A stretch of 64,000 nt of DNA from Chloracidobacterium sp. CP2_5A (GCA_002254845.1 NKPT01000011.1:1-64000), one strand, 5' to 3'. Positions 44,670 to 54,696 are shown, numbered from the stretch's first letter. Numbers and translations: made by a program. Notes: a model not told the origin generated them from the letters alone.

Positions 44670-45304
44670 ACCGGCGTCGGCGCATCCAGGGCGGGAAGTT
44701 CGGGAAAAGCCGCGAGGTCGCGCCCAAGCGCCGCCACATCCGTAAAGCGCAGGGCGCGCAAGCCTAGCTCGCGGGCGACGACGACGTTGGCTTCGACGTC
44801 GTCAATGAACAGCGCTTCCGCGGGGCGCGCCGCAAGCTGGGCCAGGACGCGATGATACATTTCCGGCTCCGGCTTGATGAAGCCGATGTCGCTTGAAAAC
44901 ACGGCGGCGTCGGTTGGCGGAAGCCACGGGCAGAGCTCGCCCAGTCGCCGCCGCAAGCTGCGCTGCATATTCGAGACAATGCCAATTTTGAAGCCTGCGC
45001 GCCGCAAGCGCCCAGCCCATTCCACAAGCGGGCGGTTTGGATACGACCAGCCGCGCGCGTCTAGATCCGCCAGCTCGGCCGCCGCCGCCGGCTCAATCGT
45101 CCGCCCGCAATCCCCCGCCACCGCCTGCCAGTAGGCGACATCGTCCAGCGTCCCGCGGTCGTATTCGCCGCGAAATCGCGCGTAAGCCTCCGCGTAACGC
45201 TCCGGGCCGACGCCCAGCCGCGCCACGACGCTTTCCACAATGGCAACCGGCTGCGGCTGGCACAGCACCTTGCCATAGTCAAAAATCACCGCTTTCAGCG
45301 ACAC
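44666..45304 (-). CDS. HAD-superfamily hydrolase
   Basis: 212 residues. The motifs are FDYGKVL (motif I, with Tyr between Asp8 and Gly), IVSNM (II), a lysine in GFIKPEPEMYHRV (III) and LFIDDVEANVVVA (IV). Motif I reads DYG rather than DxD: the second Asp, which acts as general acid in phosphatases, is replaced by Gly. The reaction may therefore not be phosphate hydrolysis, and the substrate is unknown. The neighbours suggest sugar or lipid-linked metabolism (inference). Confidence 0.85.
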   Translation of the reverse strand: MSLKAVIFDYGKVLCQPQPVAIVESVVARLGVGPERYAEAYARFRGEYDRGTLDDVAYWQAVAGDCGRTIEPAAAAELADLDARGWSYPNRPLVEWAGRLRRAGFKIGIVSNMQRSLRRRLGELCPWLPPTDAAVFSSDIGFIKPEPEMYHRVLAQLAARPAEALFIDDVEANVVVARELGLRALRFTDVAALGRDLAAFPELPALDAPTPV

Positions 45305-45309
45305 AAAAG

Positions 45310-47199
45310 CTACTCCCGAAAGAAATAGGGCCGGCGCGGCGCGGCGGGCGACGCATCAAGCCGCTCAAGCGTCAGGTTGGGATTGTAATACGGGTCGTCG
45401 TCAAGCAACGCGCCCCACCGCGCGCGCATGTACTCGCACTCGCGCTGAAAGGTCAAACGCCGCTCGGACCGGTGATCCGAGCCGCGCGAGGCGGATTCCA
45501 GATGGTAAAGCTCAGCCTGCGGCGTGAACAAAACCCGATAGCCGCGCTCGCGGACGCGCAAGCACAAATCCACGTCATTGAAGGCGACGGCTAGGTTTTC
45601 AGCGTCGAGGCCGCCGACCAGCTCGAACACTTCGCGGCGAATCGCCAGGCAAGCGCCGGTCACGGCTGACACTTCGCGCGCGACTTCGTTCCATAGCCGT
45701 TGGACGTTCGAGGGAACGCCCCGCGCGCGCCGCGGAGCGCGTTGATGGACGTGACCAGCCACGCCGCGAATCCCCAATACGACCCCGGCATGCTGGATTG
45801 TGTCGTCGGGGTAAAGCAGCCTCGCGCCGACGATGCCTACATCGGGGCGGACGACCTGTCGAACCAGCTCCGACAGCCAATCGGCATGAATCGCCTGCAC
45901 ATCGTTGTTGAGCAGAACGAAAACGTCGCCAGTCGCGTGACGCGCAGCCAAGTTATTGATGGCGGAAAAGTTAAAGGGCGCGTCATAACGGATGACGCGA
46001 ACTCGCGAGTCCTGGCGCAACCGCTCAAAAAGCGCCAGCGCCGCCGCTTCGCGGCTGCCGTTGTCAACCACGACGACTTCCAAATCCGAGTAGTCGGTTT
46101 CTTCCAACACGCCGCGCAGCGCGGCCGCCGTCAGCTCGGCGCGATCGCGCGCTCCCATCAAAACGCTGACGCGCGGGGCTGGGCACGGCAACGGATAGTG
46201 CACGCGGTGCCGGCCGGCGGGCGTCGTCGTCACGGTTGCGCCGGGCTCGGCGCGGGCAAGGTGCTCAGAAAGCGCGCGATGGGCGGCGTCAACTGCGTAG
46301 GGCTTGGCTTGGACGCCGCCCGCCGTCGAGCCGGCCGCGACGCGCCAGTGATAGAGGACGCCCGGCACATGCCGAATCCGCTCCGGCTCGGTTTGCTCGA
46401 CGATGCGCAAGCACAAGTCGTAATCCTGCGCGCCGTCGAAGCCAGAACGAAAACCGCCGACAGCGCGCGCTTTCGCCGTCCGGTAGGCCGTCAAGTGCGC
46501 GAGGTAGTGACAGCCGCGCAGAAGCTCCAAACTCCAGCGGGGCTTGAAATGCGGGGCGAAGCGGCGGCCGCGAGCGTCAAGCTGGTCTTCGTCGGAATAC
46601 AGGATGTCCGTTTCAGGGTGGGCGTCGAGTTCCGCGGCAAGACAGGCGAGGGCGTGTTCCGCCAACTCGTCATCATGATCCAGAAAGACGACGAAATCGC
46701 CCGTGGCCAGCTCCAGGGCGCTGTTGGAAGCCGCCGCGATGCCGCCGCGCGCCGGGCGATAGACCGCGGCGATGCGCGCGTCCGACTGGGCCGCTTCGGC
46801 CAGGCAGCGCCGAACGTCGGCGCGGGTTGAAGCGTCGTCGGCAACGCAAAGCTGCCAGCGCGGGTAAAGCTGCCGCTTCACGGAAGCCAGCGCGGCCCGC
46901 AGCCAGCGGAGGTCCGGGTCGCAAACCGGCATGACAATGGAAAAGGTTGGCCGGCAGGCCAGTTGGTCAATCCGCGCTCGGATGCGCTGCCGGTCAGCGT
47001 CCGTCAGCCGGTCGTAGCGCGCCACCCACTTGGCGTACGGATAGCGGCGCGGCGCGGAACGCCCCTCTTCGGCAATGCGCGTTTGCGCGTGCCGCCAGAT
47101 GCCGGCGACGCCTTCCGTCCGCCACAGCTTGCGCGCGGTTTGCAGAGCCTGTCGAATCTGGCGCGGATGACGGCGGTAATAGTCGAGGAGCGACTTCAC
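45310..47199 (-). CDS. Double GT2 glycosyltransferase
   Basis: 629 residues with two GT-A domains. The first (about 95-310) has FSIVMPVCDPDLRWLRAALA, VADDAS, FLDHDDEL and the sugar-nucleotide DxD-like SDEDQLD. The second (about 345-590) has VSVLMGARDRAELTAAAL, EVVVVDNGS, VLLNNDVQAI and GACLAIRREVFELVGGLD. Tandem GT2 proteins of this kind make alternating linkages in surface polysaccharides such as rhamnans. It lies 28 bases downstream of the next glycosyltransferase gene. Confidence 0.93.
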   Translation of the reverse strand: MKSLLDYYRRHPRQIRQALQTARKLWRTEGVAGIWRHAQTRIAEEGRSAPRRYPYAKWVARYDRLTDADRQRIRARIDQLACRPTFSIVMPVCDPDLRWLRAALASVKRQLYPRWQLCVADDASTRADVRRCLAEAAQSDARIAAVYRPARGGIAAASNSALELATGDFVVFLDHDDELAEHALACLAAELDAHPETDILYSDEDQLDARGRRFAPHFKPRWSLELLRGCHYLAHLTAYRTAKARAVGGFRSGFDGAQDYDLCLRIVEQTEPERIRHVPGVLYHWRVAAGSTAGGVQAKPYAVDAAHRALSEHLARAEPGATVTTTPAGRHRVHYPLPCPAPRVSVLMGARDRAELTAAALRGVLEETDYSDLEVVVVDNGSREAAALALFERLRQDSRVRVIRYDAPFNFSAINNLAARHATGDVFVLLNNDVQAIHADWLSELVRQVVRPDVGIVGARLLYPDDTIQHAGVVLGIRGVAGHVHQRAPRRARGVPSNVQRLWNEVAREVSAVTGACLAIRREVFELVGGLDAENLAVAFNDVDLCLRVRERGYRVLFTPQAELYHLESASRGSDHRSERRLTFQRECEYMRARWGALLDDDPYYNPNLTLERLDASPAAPRRPYFFRE

Positions 47200-47227
47200 A
47201 AGCTTTCACTGGAGGCTGCGGCGACTT

Positions 47228-49771
47228 TTACCTCTCTTGGCTGGAAAGCCAATGCGCGCGCAGCTCGGCTAGCGCCTCGTTCAAGCGATGGACATCCTCG
47301 GTCAGCTCGGCCACGCGCCCCTGAAGATGTTGATTCAGGTTGTTTTGGTGAAAAATGTAGAAGCGAAACAGCCGCGCCAGAAATCGCTTTGAAATTCGCC
47401 CAAACGCTCCGGCTTGGGAGTCGTCCATGTAGGCTTCGCCGGGCAGCGGCGGCGACTGACGGGCGACCTCAAGCTGTGAGCGCAGCGCCAGCCGCCACCC
47501 CTGGGGATGATGCCCATTCCGCGACGCGGCGAGCGCGGTTGACGCGGGGGCATCCAGCGCCGCTAGCGGCTGAGCCGGCGACGGCTTGGCGGCCCTGGCC
47601 CGTTCCATGGCCCGTTGCGCGACGCGCGCCCGGCGCTCCCGCTCGATGGCGCGCAGCCGCGCCTCGATCACCCGCCCGATGGCGGCGACGGAGTGATGCT
47701 CGCGCATATCGCGGGCCGCCTGATCGCCGCGCGCGCGCGCCGCTGCGGGATGGTCATACACGTCCCGCATCAGTCGCGCCGCGTGCTCCACGCTCGGCTC
47801 AGCCCACACGTTGCCGGCGCGATAAACGCTTATGGTTTCACGAATGACCGCCGGCGTCACCTCCACCGGATAGCTGTTAGCCGGCGTCATGAAATCCATG
47901 TTGCCTGACCAGCCGGTGGCGATGACTGGCTTGCCGAAGTACATCGCTTCAGCGATCGTCAGCCCGAATCCTTCGGAGCGATGAAGCGAGACGTAGGCGT
48001 CGCACGCCTGCGTCAGCGCATGCTTTTCTTCCCGGGAGAGATAGCCGTTGAGAATCCGTATGTTGGCGCCTTGCGCGGCCGCCTCGAGCCGGGCAAAGTC
48101 ATCCGGCGCGAGATGCTCGTTGATACACTTGAGCGCGAGGCAGGCCGGCTCGTCCGGTCGAAAGGCGCGCTTGAAGGCGGCCACGGCGGCCAGCGGATTT
48201 TTCCGCTCGAAGACGCTGTTGAAATCGAACGAGAAAAGGAAGCAAAAGTCTTTTTCCCGCAGCCCGAAATGCGATTTGCCCAAAGGCTTGATCGCGTCTA
48301 TCTCAACGACATGGGGAACGGTGTAAGCCGGCGTCTCGATGGACTTTTCCAAGCTGGCGCGGATGAAGTTGCTCGCCGTCCAGATTTCATCGAAGCGCTG
48401 CGCGCAAGCCGCCCATTCGGACGGAAAATCCGGCAACTCCCACGCCCACAAGCCGATATTGTAGCGATTCTGGAAAAAGCCTTCCGCCGCGCGGCTCGCG
48501 AAGACTTCAACCTGATCGGCATTGATGCAAACGAGGTTGATCCCAAAGGGGCTTTCCTGTGAAAACTCGCCAAATGTCCTATCCAGCTTGCGGCTGAGCG
48601 CGGTGTCGGAGAAATCGTACAAACTCGTGGCATAACCCAGCTTCCGAATCACGCGAACGTAACCGCGCGCGGCCTCGCCGATGCCCATCTCGGCGCGGAA
48701 ATAACCGGCGATGTTGACCCCCATCGGCAACTCGACCGGCTCGACGCCAGTGACTTCGCGGAAAAACGATCGTCGCCCGCCAACCGCGAACGGGTTGCCG
48801 AACTGTCGCCCTTGGCGCAGCGCGTCGGCGTATTGCCGCCGCATAGCCGGCTCGATGGGAAAGCCATTGTCAAAGGCGTCAAAGCCATATGGAATTTTGC
48901 GATAGGTCGCATGGCCGTTGGCGGCCAGCAGCTTCGCGTAACGGTCGAAGAGGGGAGCGACCACTGGATAATCATCCATCGCGTAGCGGGACAAATGACG
49001 CGAGATCACGCCGGGACGGGCTGTGTCGTAGCCGCTGAAGTGAAAGAAAAGAATCGGCTCGCCCTTGGCGAAAAACTCCCCGTCTTTCTCGACAATCTCT
49101 CGCTCGCGCAAGTTCCAGTAGGCGACGTTGAGGCCCGGATGGCGCAGGACGCGCACGCCATCAAACAGGCCCGGCGCGAGATCGATCCACTTCTGATCGA
49201 CAAAGAGTCCCTTGCCGACTTCATTGAAGCAAAAGTCTTCCAGCCGCCGGGACCACCACGCGAGCATCCGCTCGGTTTCCGCGCTGGCGGAAAGCCCGAT
49301 GAAGCCCAGGTTGTAAGCGCCAGCTTGCAGAATATTGACTTCGGTCGGAATTTTATCGTCCAGCGGGAGGGGCTCGACGAGGTGCGGCGTCAGGACGATG
49401 TTGGACTGGTCGAGCGCTTCGAGGACGATATCCAGCGGGCGCAGCGCGAGAATGTCGGGGTCGAGATAAACGACCTTTCGGTAGCCCTGGCTAAACAGAT
49501 AAGCGAGATAGAAGGGCTTGACGGCCGTGCACAACTCAGTGACATCGTATTTGAAGGCCATTGAGCGGAAGCGGCCTTCGGACAGAAAATCCAGCGGGCC
49601 ATGAAGCCGAGGCGACGCTGGAACCAAGGAAAGGGGCGGCAACTCATCGCGATCGACGACGAGCGCGGCAGTCTCCGCCTGCGGATGACGCTCGCGGATG
49701 GAGTCCGTCAGCGTCCGAATGCAGGCAAAGTAGTTTTTCGCCGCGATGGTGCAGAAGACGGTTGATTTCAT
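47228..49771 (-). CDS. Fused GT-A/GT4 glycosyltransferase with coiled-coil tail
   Basis: 847 residues. The N-terminal part (about 1-300) is a GT8-like nucleotide-sugar transferase: TVFCTIAAKNYFACIRTLTD and VVYLDPDILAL with the DxD motif (DPD, 104-106). The middle part (about 345-700) is a GT-B enzyme of the GT4 kind: MGVNIAGYFRAEMGIGEAAR, FDFNSVFERKNPLAAVAAF and EGFGLTIAEAMYFGKPVIAT (the E-x7-E segment near 600). A charged C-terminal helix (VAELTEDVHRLNEALAEL) probably forms a coiled coil. The two active sites suggest addition of two sugars. It overlaps the ABC gene by ATGA. Confidence 0.9.
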   Translation of the reverse strand: MKSTVFCTIAAKNYFACIRTLTDSIRERHPQAETAALVVDRDELPPLSLVPASPRLHGPLDFLSEGRFRSMAFKYDVTELCTAVKPFYLAYLFSQGYRKVVYLDPDILALRPLDIVLEALDQSNIVLTPHLVEPLPLDDKIPTEVNILQAGAYNLGFIGLSASAETERMLAWWSRRLEDFCFNEVGKGLFVDQKWIDLAPGLFDGVRVLRHPGLNVAYWNLREREIVEKDGEFFAKGEPILFFHFSGYDTARPGVISRHLSRYAMDDYPVVAPLFDRYAKLLAANGHATYRKIPYGFDAFDNGFPIEPAMRRQYADALRQGRQFGNPFAVGGRRSFFREVTGVEPVELPMGVNIAGYFRAEMGIGEAARGYVRVIRKLGYATSLYDFSDTALSRKLDRTFGEFSQESPFGINLVCINADQVEVFASRAAEGFFQNRYNIGLWAWELPDFPSEWAACAQRFDEIWTASNFIRASLEKSIETPAYTVPHVVEIDAIKPLGKSHFGLREKDFCFLFSFDFNSVFERKNPLAAVAAFKRAFRPDEPACLALKCINEHLAPDDFARLEAAAQGANIRILNGYLSREEKHALTQACDAYVSLHRSEGFGLTIAEAMYFGKPVIATGWSGNMDFMTPANSYPVEVTPAVIRETISVYRAGNVWAEPSVEHAARLMRDVYDHPAAARARGDQAARDMREHHSVAAIGRVIEARLRAIERERRARVAQRAMERARAAKPSPAQPLAALDAPASTALAASRNGHHPQGWRLALRSQLEVARQSPPLPGEAYMDDSQAGAFGRISKRFLARLFRFYIFHQNNLNQHLQGRVAELTEDVHRLNEALAELRAHWLSSQER

Positions 49772-50544
49772 GCGACGGCGTTCATGGCTGACATGGAAGC
49801 GGCTTCAGAAAACTCGCTCAAGTAAGCTTGGGCTACGTCGGCCGGGCTGCCGATGATGCGCGCGCGCCCCTGGTCAAGCCATAAAGCGCGCTGGCACCAT
49901 TCGGCTATGGAGGCGATGTCGTGCGTGACGAGCAGCATCGTCTTGCCCCGCGCCTGAAACTCGCGCATCCGCGCCAGGCACTTTTCCGTGAAAGCGATGT
50001 CCCCAACCGCCAAAACCTCGTCAATGACGAGGATGTCGGGGTCAACATTGACTGCCACCGAGAACGCCAACCGCATGCGCATCCCGGCTGAGTAGGTCCA
50101 TACGGGCGCGTCAATGAACTCTTCGAGCTCGGCAAAAGTCACGACGTCGTCAAAGCGGGCGCGGACCTCGCGGGGCGACAGGCCTAAGACAAGCCCGCTG
50201 AGGAAGACGTTATCGCGGCCCGACATTTGCTCGTGGAAGCCGACGCCCAAGCTAAGCAGCGCGGCGACGCGGCCATGGACCACGACGCGACCGCTGGTTG
50301 GCTTGAGAATGCCGCACAACAACTTAAGCAGCGTGCTTTTCCCGGCGCCGTTGCGGCCGATGATGCCAAAAGTCTCGCCGGGCGACACGGAAAAGGAAAT
50401 GTCCTTGACGGCTTCAACCCGCTCGGAGAGTCGTCGCTCAAACACTTCCCCGTTGATAAGCGACTCTTTGAGTGTCCGGTACCGGCGGGGCTGGTAGCGC
50501 TTGAAGGTTTTGCTGAGGCGTTCGACGTGAATAGCAGCCGTCAA
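49768..50544 (-). CDS. Wzt/TagH-like polysaccharide-export ABC ATPase
   Basis: 258 residues. Walker A is GRNGAGKST, the signature YSAGMRMRLAF has the modified form of the polysaccharide exporters, and Walker B is ILVIDEVLAVGD. The sequence SVSPGETFGIIG before Walker A is also typical. It has no carbohydrate-binding C-terminal extension as in some Wzt proteins, being 258 residues. The partner permease (Wzm/TagG) is not in the window; the upstream gene is divergent. It leads the glycan run. Confidence 0.92.
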   Translation of the reverse strand: MTAAIHVERLSKTFKRYQPRRYRTLKESLINGEVFERRLSERVEAVKDISFSVSPGETFGIIGRNGAGKSTLLKLLCGILKPTSGRVVVHGRVAALLSLGVGFHEQMSGRDNVFLSGLVLGLSPREVRARFDDVVTFAELEEFIDAPVWTYSAGMRMRLAFSVAVNVDPDILVIDEVLAVGDIAFTEKCLARMREFQARGKTMLLVTHDIASIAEWCQRALWLDQGRARIIGSPADVAQAYLSEFSEAASMSAMNAVA

Positions 50545-50895
50545 TCTGGCACCTCCCAGGCATCAAGCGGTCGATGATGCGCCGCGCCAAGGCGCAGTGT
50601 CAAGCGCGGGGCGGATTGCGCTGCGCGCCAGCGTCAACCCGCCCCCAACCGCCTCCGCGCCCCAGCCGCCGCGCCAAGTCGCCCGCCGAGCGACCTGACT
50701 AGGGCTGGCGCCCGCCCGTTCCCTTTTCGATTTCCATTTTTTCGATTTCCATTGCGTAAAGCGTGTGTTACAAATCAGACAATCCTGAAAGTCGGACACC
50801 TAATCAGCTTGACCTGGAGCGTGGCGCGCCCCGTTTCCACCGTGGCTGATTTCCCTTGACATACCTTCAACCCTACGGAGAGGAGTCCCCTGGGC
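50545..50895. promoter_or_regulatory. Divergent ABC/TonB-receptor intergenic region
   Basis: 351 bases with the promoters of both flanking genes. A perfect 15-bp tandem repeat, TTTTCGATTTCCATT, lies at 50724-50738 and 50739-50753. A TTGACA at 50856 has no -10 at the right distance and sits too close to the gene. The start of the receptor gene is preceded by GGAGAGGAG (50877-50885). Confidence 0.5.
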
Positions 50896-53800
50896 ATGCC
50901 AAAACAATATCGTTTCTGGATGCGACGGGTTGCTCTGCTGTTGGCGCTAGCGGCGGGAAGCCTTGTCCCAGCCATGGCGCAATCGGGCGCAACCGGCATC
51001 GCGGGCACCGTGCGAGACGAGCAGGGGCGCGTCATCGCCGGCGCGACCGTCACGCTCGCCGATGCCAACCGCGGCGCAACCCGGACCCAGTCTACTGACA
51101 ACAACGGCGCTTACAGCTTCAGTAACCTGATCACCGGGCGCTACAACCTGACGATCGAAGCTGGCGGCTTTAAGAAGAAAATCATCGAGAACATTCAAGG
51201 GCTTGTAGACAAAACCACGGATGTTTCGGTGACGCTGGAAGCCGGCGGCGCGGATGAAGTCGTCACGGTTTCCGCTAGCTCCTTGGAAGCGGTTATCAAC
51301 ACGCAAAACGCCAGCCTCGGCAACAACTTCGTCGAGCAGCAAATCAAGCAACTGCCGCTCGAAGGGCGCAACGTCGCGGCGCTCTTGAGCTTGCAGCCGG
51401 GCGTGACGGCGGATGGCAGCGTCGCCGGCGGCCGCAGCGACCAAGCTAACATCACGCTCGACGGCGTGGACGTCAACGACCAAGTCAACGGCTTCGCCTT
51501 TACCCCCGTGCTGCGCGTGACGCCGGATTCAGTCAGCGAGTTTCGCGTCACAACGGTCAATGCCGACGCCAACCAGGGGCGGTCGTCCGGCGCGCAGATT
51601 TCGCTCGTCACCAAGAGCGGGTCGAACGAGTTTCACGGCACCCTATTTCACTTCCACCGCAATACCATCACGTCGGCCAACGACTTTTTCAACAACCTGG
51701 CCGGCACGCGGCGGCCGCAGCTCATCCGCAACCAGTTCGGCGGCGCGATTGGCGGCCCGGTCATCAAGGATCGCTTCTTCTTCTTTTTCACCTACGAAGG
51801 TCTGCGCTTGGCGCAGGGAACGCCGGTCACGCGGATTGTCCCGCGTCCGACCATGGGACAGGGAACGCTCCGCTTTATCAACGCGAGCGGCGGCGTGACC
51901 ACGCTGACGCGCCCGCAACTAGAAGCTATTTTCCCGGCAGTCGGCCTCAACCCGGTCACGCTGCAACTGATGGCCCAGGCGGCGCAGCGATACCCAGTCA
52001 ACAACGACCAAGTAGGCGACGGCCTCAACACCGGCGGCTTCACCTTCAATGCGCCCCTGCCGGTGCGTCAGAACACCAGCATCGCGCGGCTCGATTGGAA
52101 CGTTGATCGCCAGAACCGGCATGTTTTGTCGGCCCGGCTCAACTACCAACAGGACAACAGCGCCCGCGCCCCTCAACAGTTCCCTGATACGCCGACGCCA
52201 ACCGCCTGGGAGCATCCGACGGGGCTGGCTGTAAGCCATACCTGGACAGTCTCGAGCAACAAAATCAACGTTTTCCGATTTGGCATCACGCGCAATGCCT
52301 TCACGCTGGGCGGCGACTCCAGCCAAAACTCGCTTAACTTGCGCGATGTGTTTCAGCCTTTCGCTTTCTCGCGGTCGCTGGCGCGGGTGTCGCCGGTGTA
52401 TAACTATGTCAATGACTTCACGCTCATTAAGGGCGGTCACTCGTTCCAGTTCGGCGGGAACGTCCGCATCATCCGCAACAAGGTGTTGAACTCGGCCCGG
52501 TCCTTTGACGCCATTGTGGCCAACTTCTCGTTTTATCAGCAAAGCGGCGCGGTTTTATCCAACCCGATCATCGCTGCCGGCTTTCCGATTAGCAGCGGCT
52601 TCCGCAGCCCGGTGCAAGTCGCCATGTCGGCGCTCATCGGCCGCGCGTCGCAGTATTCAGCCAACTTTAACTTCAATCGCGACGGGTCGCTGCTCAATAG
52701 CGGCGTGCCAATTCGCCGCGATGTGGCGACCGAGGAATACGAAGGCTATCTCCAAGACACCTGGCGCATTCGGTCGAACCTCACGCTCACGTATGGCATT
52801 CGCTACAGCGTCAGCCGCCCAGTCTATGAGCAAAACGGGCTTCAGGCGCGGACAACCGTCCCGCTGGGCGAGTACTTTCAGGGCCGCTTGCGCGGCATGG
52901 AAACCGGCGTGCCCTTCAACGAGCGCATCGTGGTGGATTTGGCCGGCCCCGCCAACGGCAAGCCTGGCAACTACGAGATTGACTGGAATAACTGGCAGCC
53001 GCGCTTTGCCGTCGCCTGGTCGCCCCGCGCGGAAGGCGGCTTCTGGAAACGCCTCTTCGGCAACGAGGGCGACACCATCCTTCGCGGCGGTTACGGGCTA
53101 ATCAACGACTACTACGGCACGCAAATCGCCTTCCAGTTCGACAACAACAACACGCTCGGCTTTTCGTCGCAATCGCTGACGCCAGCCAACTCGTTCAACG
53201 TCACAACGCGCCCCGGGCCATTAATCACCGGCGTCGGGCAGCAGGTGCGCGGCTTGCCGCTCATCACCATTCCGGGGCAGCTCAGCTTTCCGCGTCAGCA
53301 GCCGTCGTCGTTCGGCCGCATTCAAGCCATCGAGCAGTCGCTCGACGCCACAGTGCGCGCGCCCTACAACCACGTCTTCAACGCGACGATTGGGCGCAAG
53401 CTGCCGGCCGGACTTTACGTTGAAGCGTCTTACATCGGGCGCATCGGGCGGAACTTGCTCGCCACGCGCGATGTGGCGGCGCTCAACAACCTGCGCGATC
53501 CGCAGTCGGGTCAGGATTGGTACACCGTGGCGGGCATCCTTGCCGACCTGCGCGACCGGAACGCTCCGCTGTCGGCCGTGCCGAACCTCGCCTACTTCAC
53601 TAACCTGTTCCGCGGGGTTGACCTCATCGGGGCGCTGGGCGACTTCTTCGTGGGCGACGAATCCGCTTTTCTCGGCCTGACGCCAACGCAGGCGGTCTAC
53701 GCCTCGATTGCGCGGATTCCCGTGCCGGGCATCGGCGTCATTGACGGCATCGCCGGCAGCGACTGGACGACCCTCCAGTTGGCGTTTGATTACGCCAACT

Positions 53801-54681
53801 TCTTCTTCCGTACCGATGGTCGCCCCGCCGCGCCGATTTTCTTCCAGCCGCAGTACGGAACGCTGTCCGCCTGGGGCAGCATCGCCACGTCGGATTACCA
53901 CGGCTTTACGCTCTCGGTACGGCAACGCTACAAGGACCAGCTCACGTGGGACCTCAACTACACGCTGGCGAAGTCGCTCGACACGGCGTCGGGTCTTCAG
54001 CGGTTCGGGCAGTTTGGGAGCGCGTTCATCCTCAACCCGATTCGGCCGCGCGACAACCGGTCATTTTCGGACTTTGACACACGCCACGTCATCAACTTCA
54101 ACTCAATCTGGGACCTTCCCGTGGGGCGCGGGCGCGCCTTCGCCTCCGACATCCCGCGCTGGGCGGACGCCTTCATCGGCGGCTGGCAGTTGACGACGAT
54201 TTTCCGGTGGAATTCCGGGCTGCCCGTGGACGCGCCCTTTGACGGGCGGCGCTGGGCGACGAACTGGAACGTTCAAAGCAACGGCGTGCCGGTGCGCCCG
54301 ATTTCATCGTCGCCGACGCGCAACGGCGCTGACGGGCGGCCAAACTTGTTCCGCGATCCGGTGGCGGCATCGCAGTCGTTCCGCAATCCGCGCGCCGGCG
54401 AGACCGGCGGGCGAAACATCCTCCGCGATCCAGGCTTTGTGTCGCTCGACTTCGGGCTGGGCAAGTACTTCCGCATGCCGTGGAGCGAAAAGCAAACCCT
54501 GCTGTTCCGCTGGGAGGTCTTTAATGCGACCAATACGGCGAGCCTCACCGGCGCGCAGACGGTCAACTTCCAGCTTCCGCAGGATTCGACGACCAGCCAA
54601 CCCGGACCCGGCTTTGGTCGCTTCACAGCGACGCAGGGGCCTCCGCGCGTGATGCAGTTTGCGCTGCGCTACACCTTCTGA
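50896..54681 (+). CDS. Oar-like TonB-dependent receptor
   Basis: 1261 residues with a signal peptide (about 1-29). A carboxypeptidase-regulatory-like beta-sandwich follows (GIAGTVRDEQGRVIAGATVT to YNLTIEAGGF). A plug domain has LEGRNVAALLSLQPGV and DQANITLDGVDVND; the long beta-barrel ends in LRYTF, with the terminal aromatic residue required for outer-membrane insertion. This architecture is common and expanded in acidobacteria. The substrate is unknown. Transcription probably ends at the perfect hairpin at 54697. Confidence 0.95.
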   Translation: MPKQYRFWMRRVALLLALAAGSLVPAMAQSGATGIAGTVRDEQGRVIAGATVTLADANRGATRTQSTDNNGAYSFSNLITGRYNLTIEAGGFKKKIIENIQGLVDKTTDVSVTLEAGGADEVVTVSASSLEAVINTQNASLGNNFVEQQIKQLPLEGRNVAALLSLQPGVTADGSVAGGRSDQANITLDGVDVNDQVNGFAFTPVLRVTPDSVSEFRVTTVNADANQGRSSGAQISLVTKSGSNEFHGTLFHFHRNTITSANDFFNNLAGTRRPQLIRNQFGGAIGGPVIKDRFFFFFTYEGLRLAQGTPVTRIVPRPTMGQGTLRFINASGGVTTLTRPQLEAIFPAVGLNPVTLQLMAQAAQRYPVNNDQVGDGLNTGGFTFNAPLPVRQNTSIARLDWNVDRQNRHVLSARLNYQQDNSARAPQQFPDTPTPTAWEHPTGLAVSHTWTVSSNKINVFRFGITRNAFTLGGDSSQNSLNLRDVFQPFAFSRSLARVSPVYNYVNDFTLIKGGHSFQFGGNVRIIRNKVLNSARSFDAIVANFSFYQQSGAVLSNPIIAAGFPISSGFRSPVQVAMSALIGRASQYSANFNFNRDGSLLNSGVPIRRDVATEEYEGYLQDTWRIRSNLTLTYGIRYSVSRPVYEQNGLQARTTVPLGEYFQGRLRGMETGVPFNERIVVDLAGPANGKPGNYEIDWNNWQPRFAVAWSPRAEGGFWKRLFGNEGDTILRGGYGLINDYYGTQIAFQFDNNNTLGFSSQSLTPANSFNVTTRPGPLITGVGQQVRGLPLITIPGQLSFPRQQPSSFGRIQAIEQSLDATVRAPYNHVFNATIGRKLPAGLYVEASYIGRIGRNLLATRDVAALNNLRDPQSGQDWYTVAGILADLRDRNAPLSAVPNLAYFTNLFRGVDLIGALGDFFVGDESAFLGLTPTQAVYASIARIPVPGIGVIDGIAGSDWTTLQLAFDYANFFFRTDGRPAAPIFFQPQYGTLSAWGSIATSDYHGFTLSVRQRYKDQLTWDLNYTLAKSLDTASGLQRFGQFGSAFILNPIRPRDNRSFSDFDTRHVINFNSIWDLPVGRGRAFASDIPRWADAFIGGWQLTTIFRWNSGLPVDAPFDGRRWATNWNVQSNGVPVRPISSSPTRNGADGRPNLFRDPVAASQSFRNPRAGETGGRNILRDPGFVSLDFGLGKYFRMPWSEKQTLLFRWEVFNATNTASLTGAQTVNFQLPQDSTTSQPGPGFGRFTATQGPPRVMQFALRYTF

Positions 54682-54696
54682 AGCCGCGCCGTACAA

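Noticed and set aside
50856..50861. TTGACA before the TonB-receptor gene as a promoter
   Set aside because: There is no -10 element 16-18 bases downstream; that position is the ribosome-binding site.
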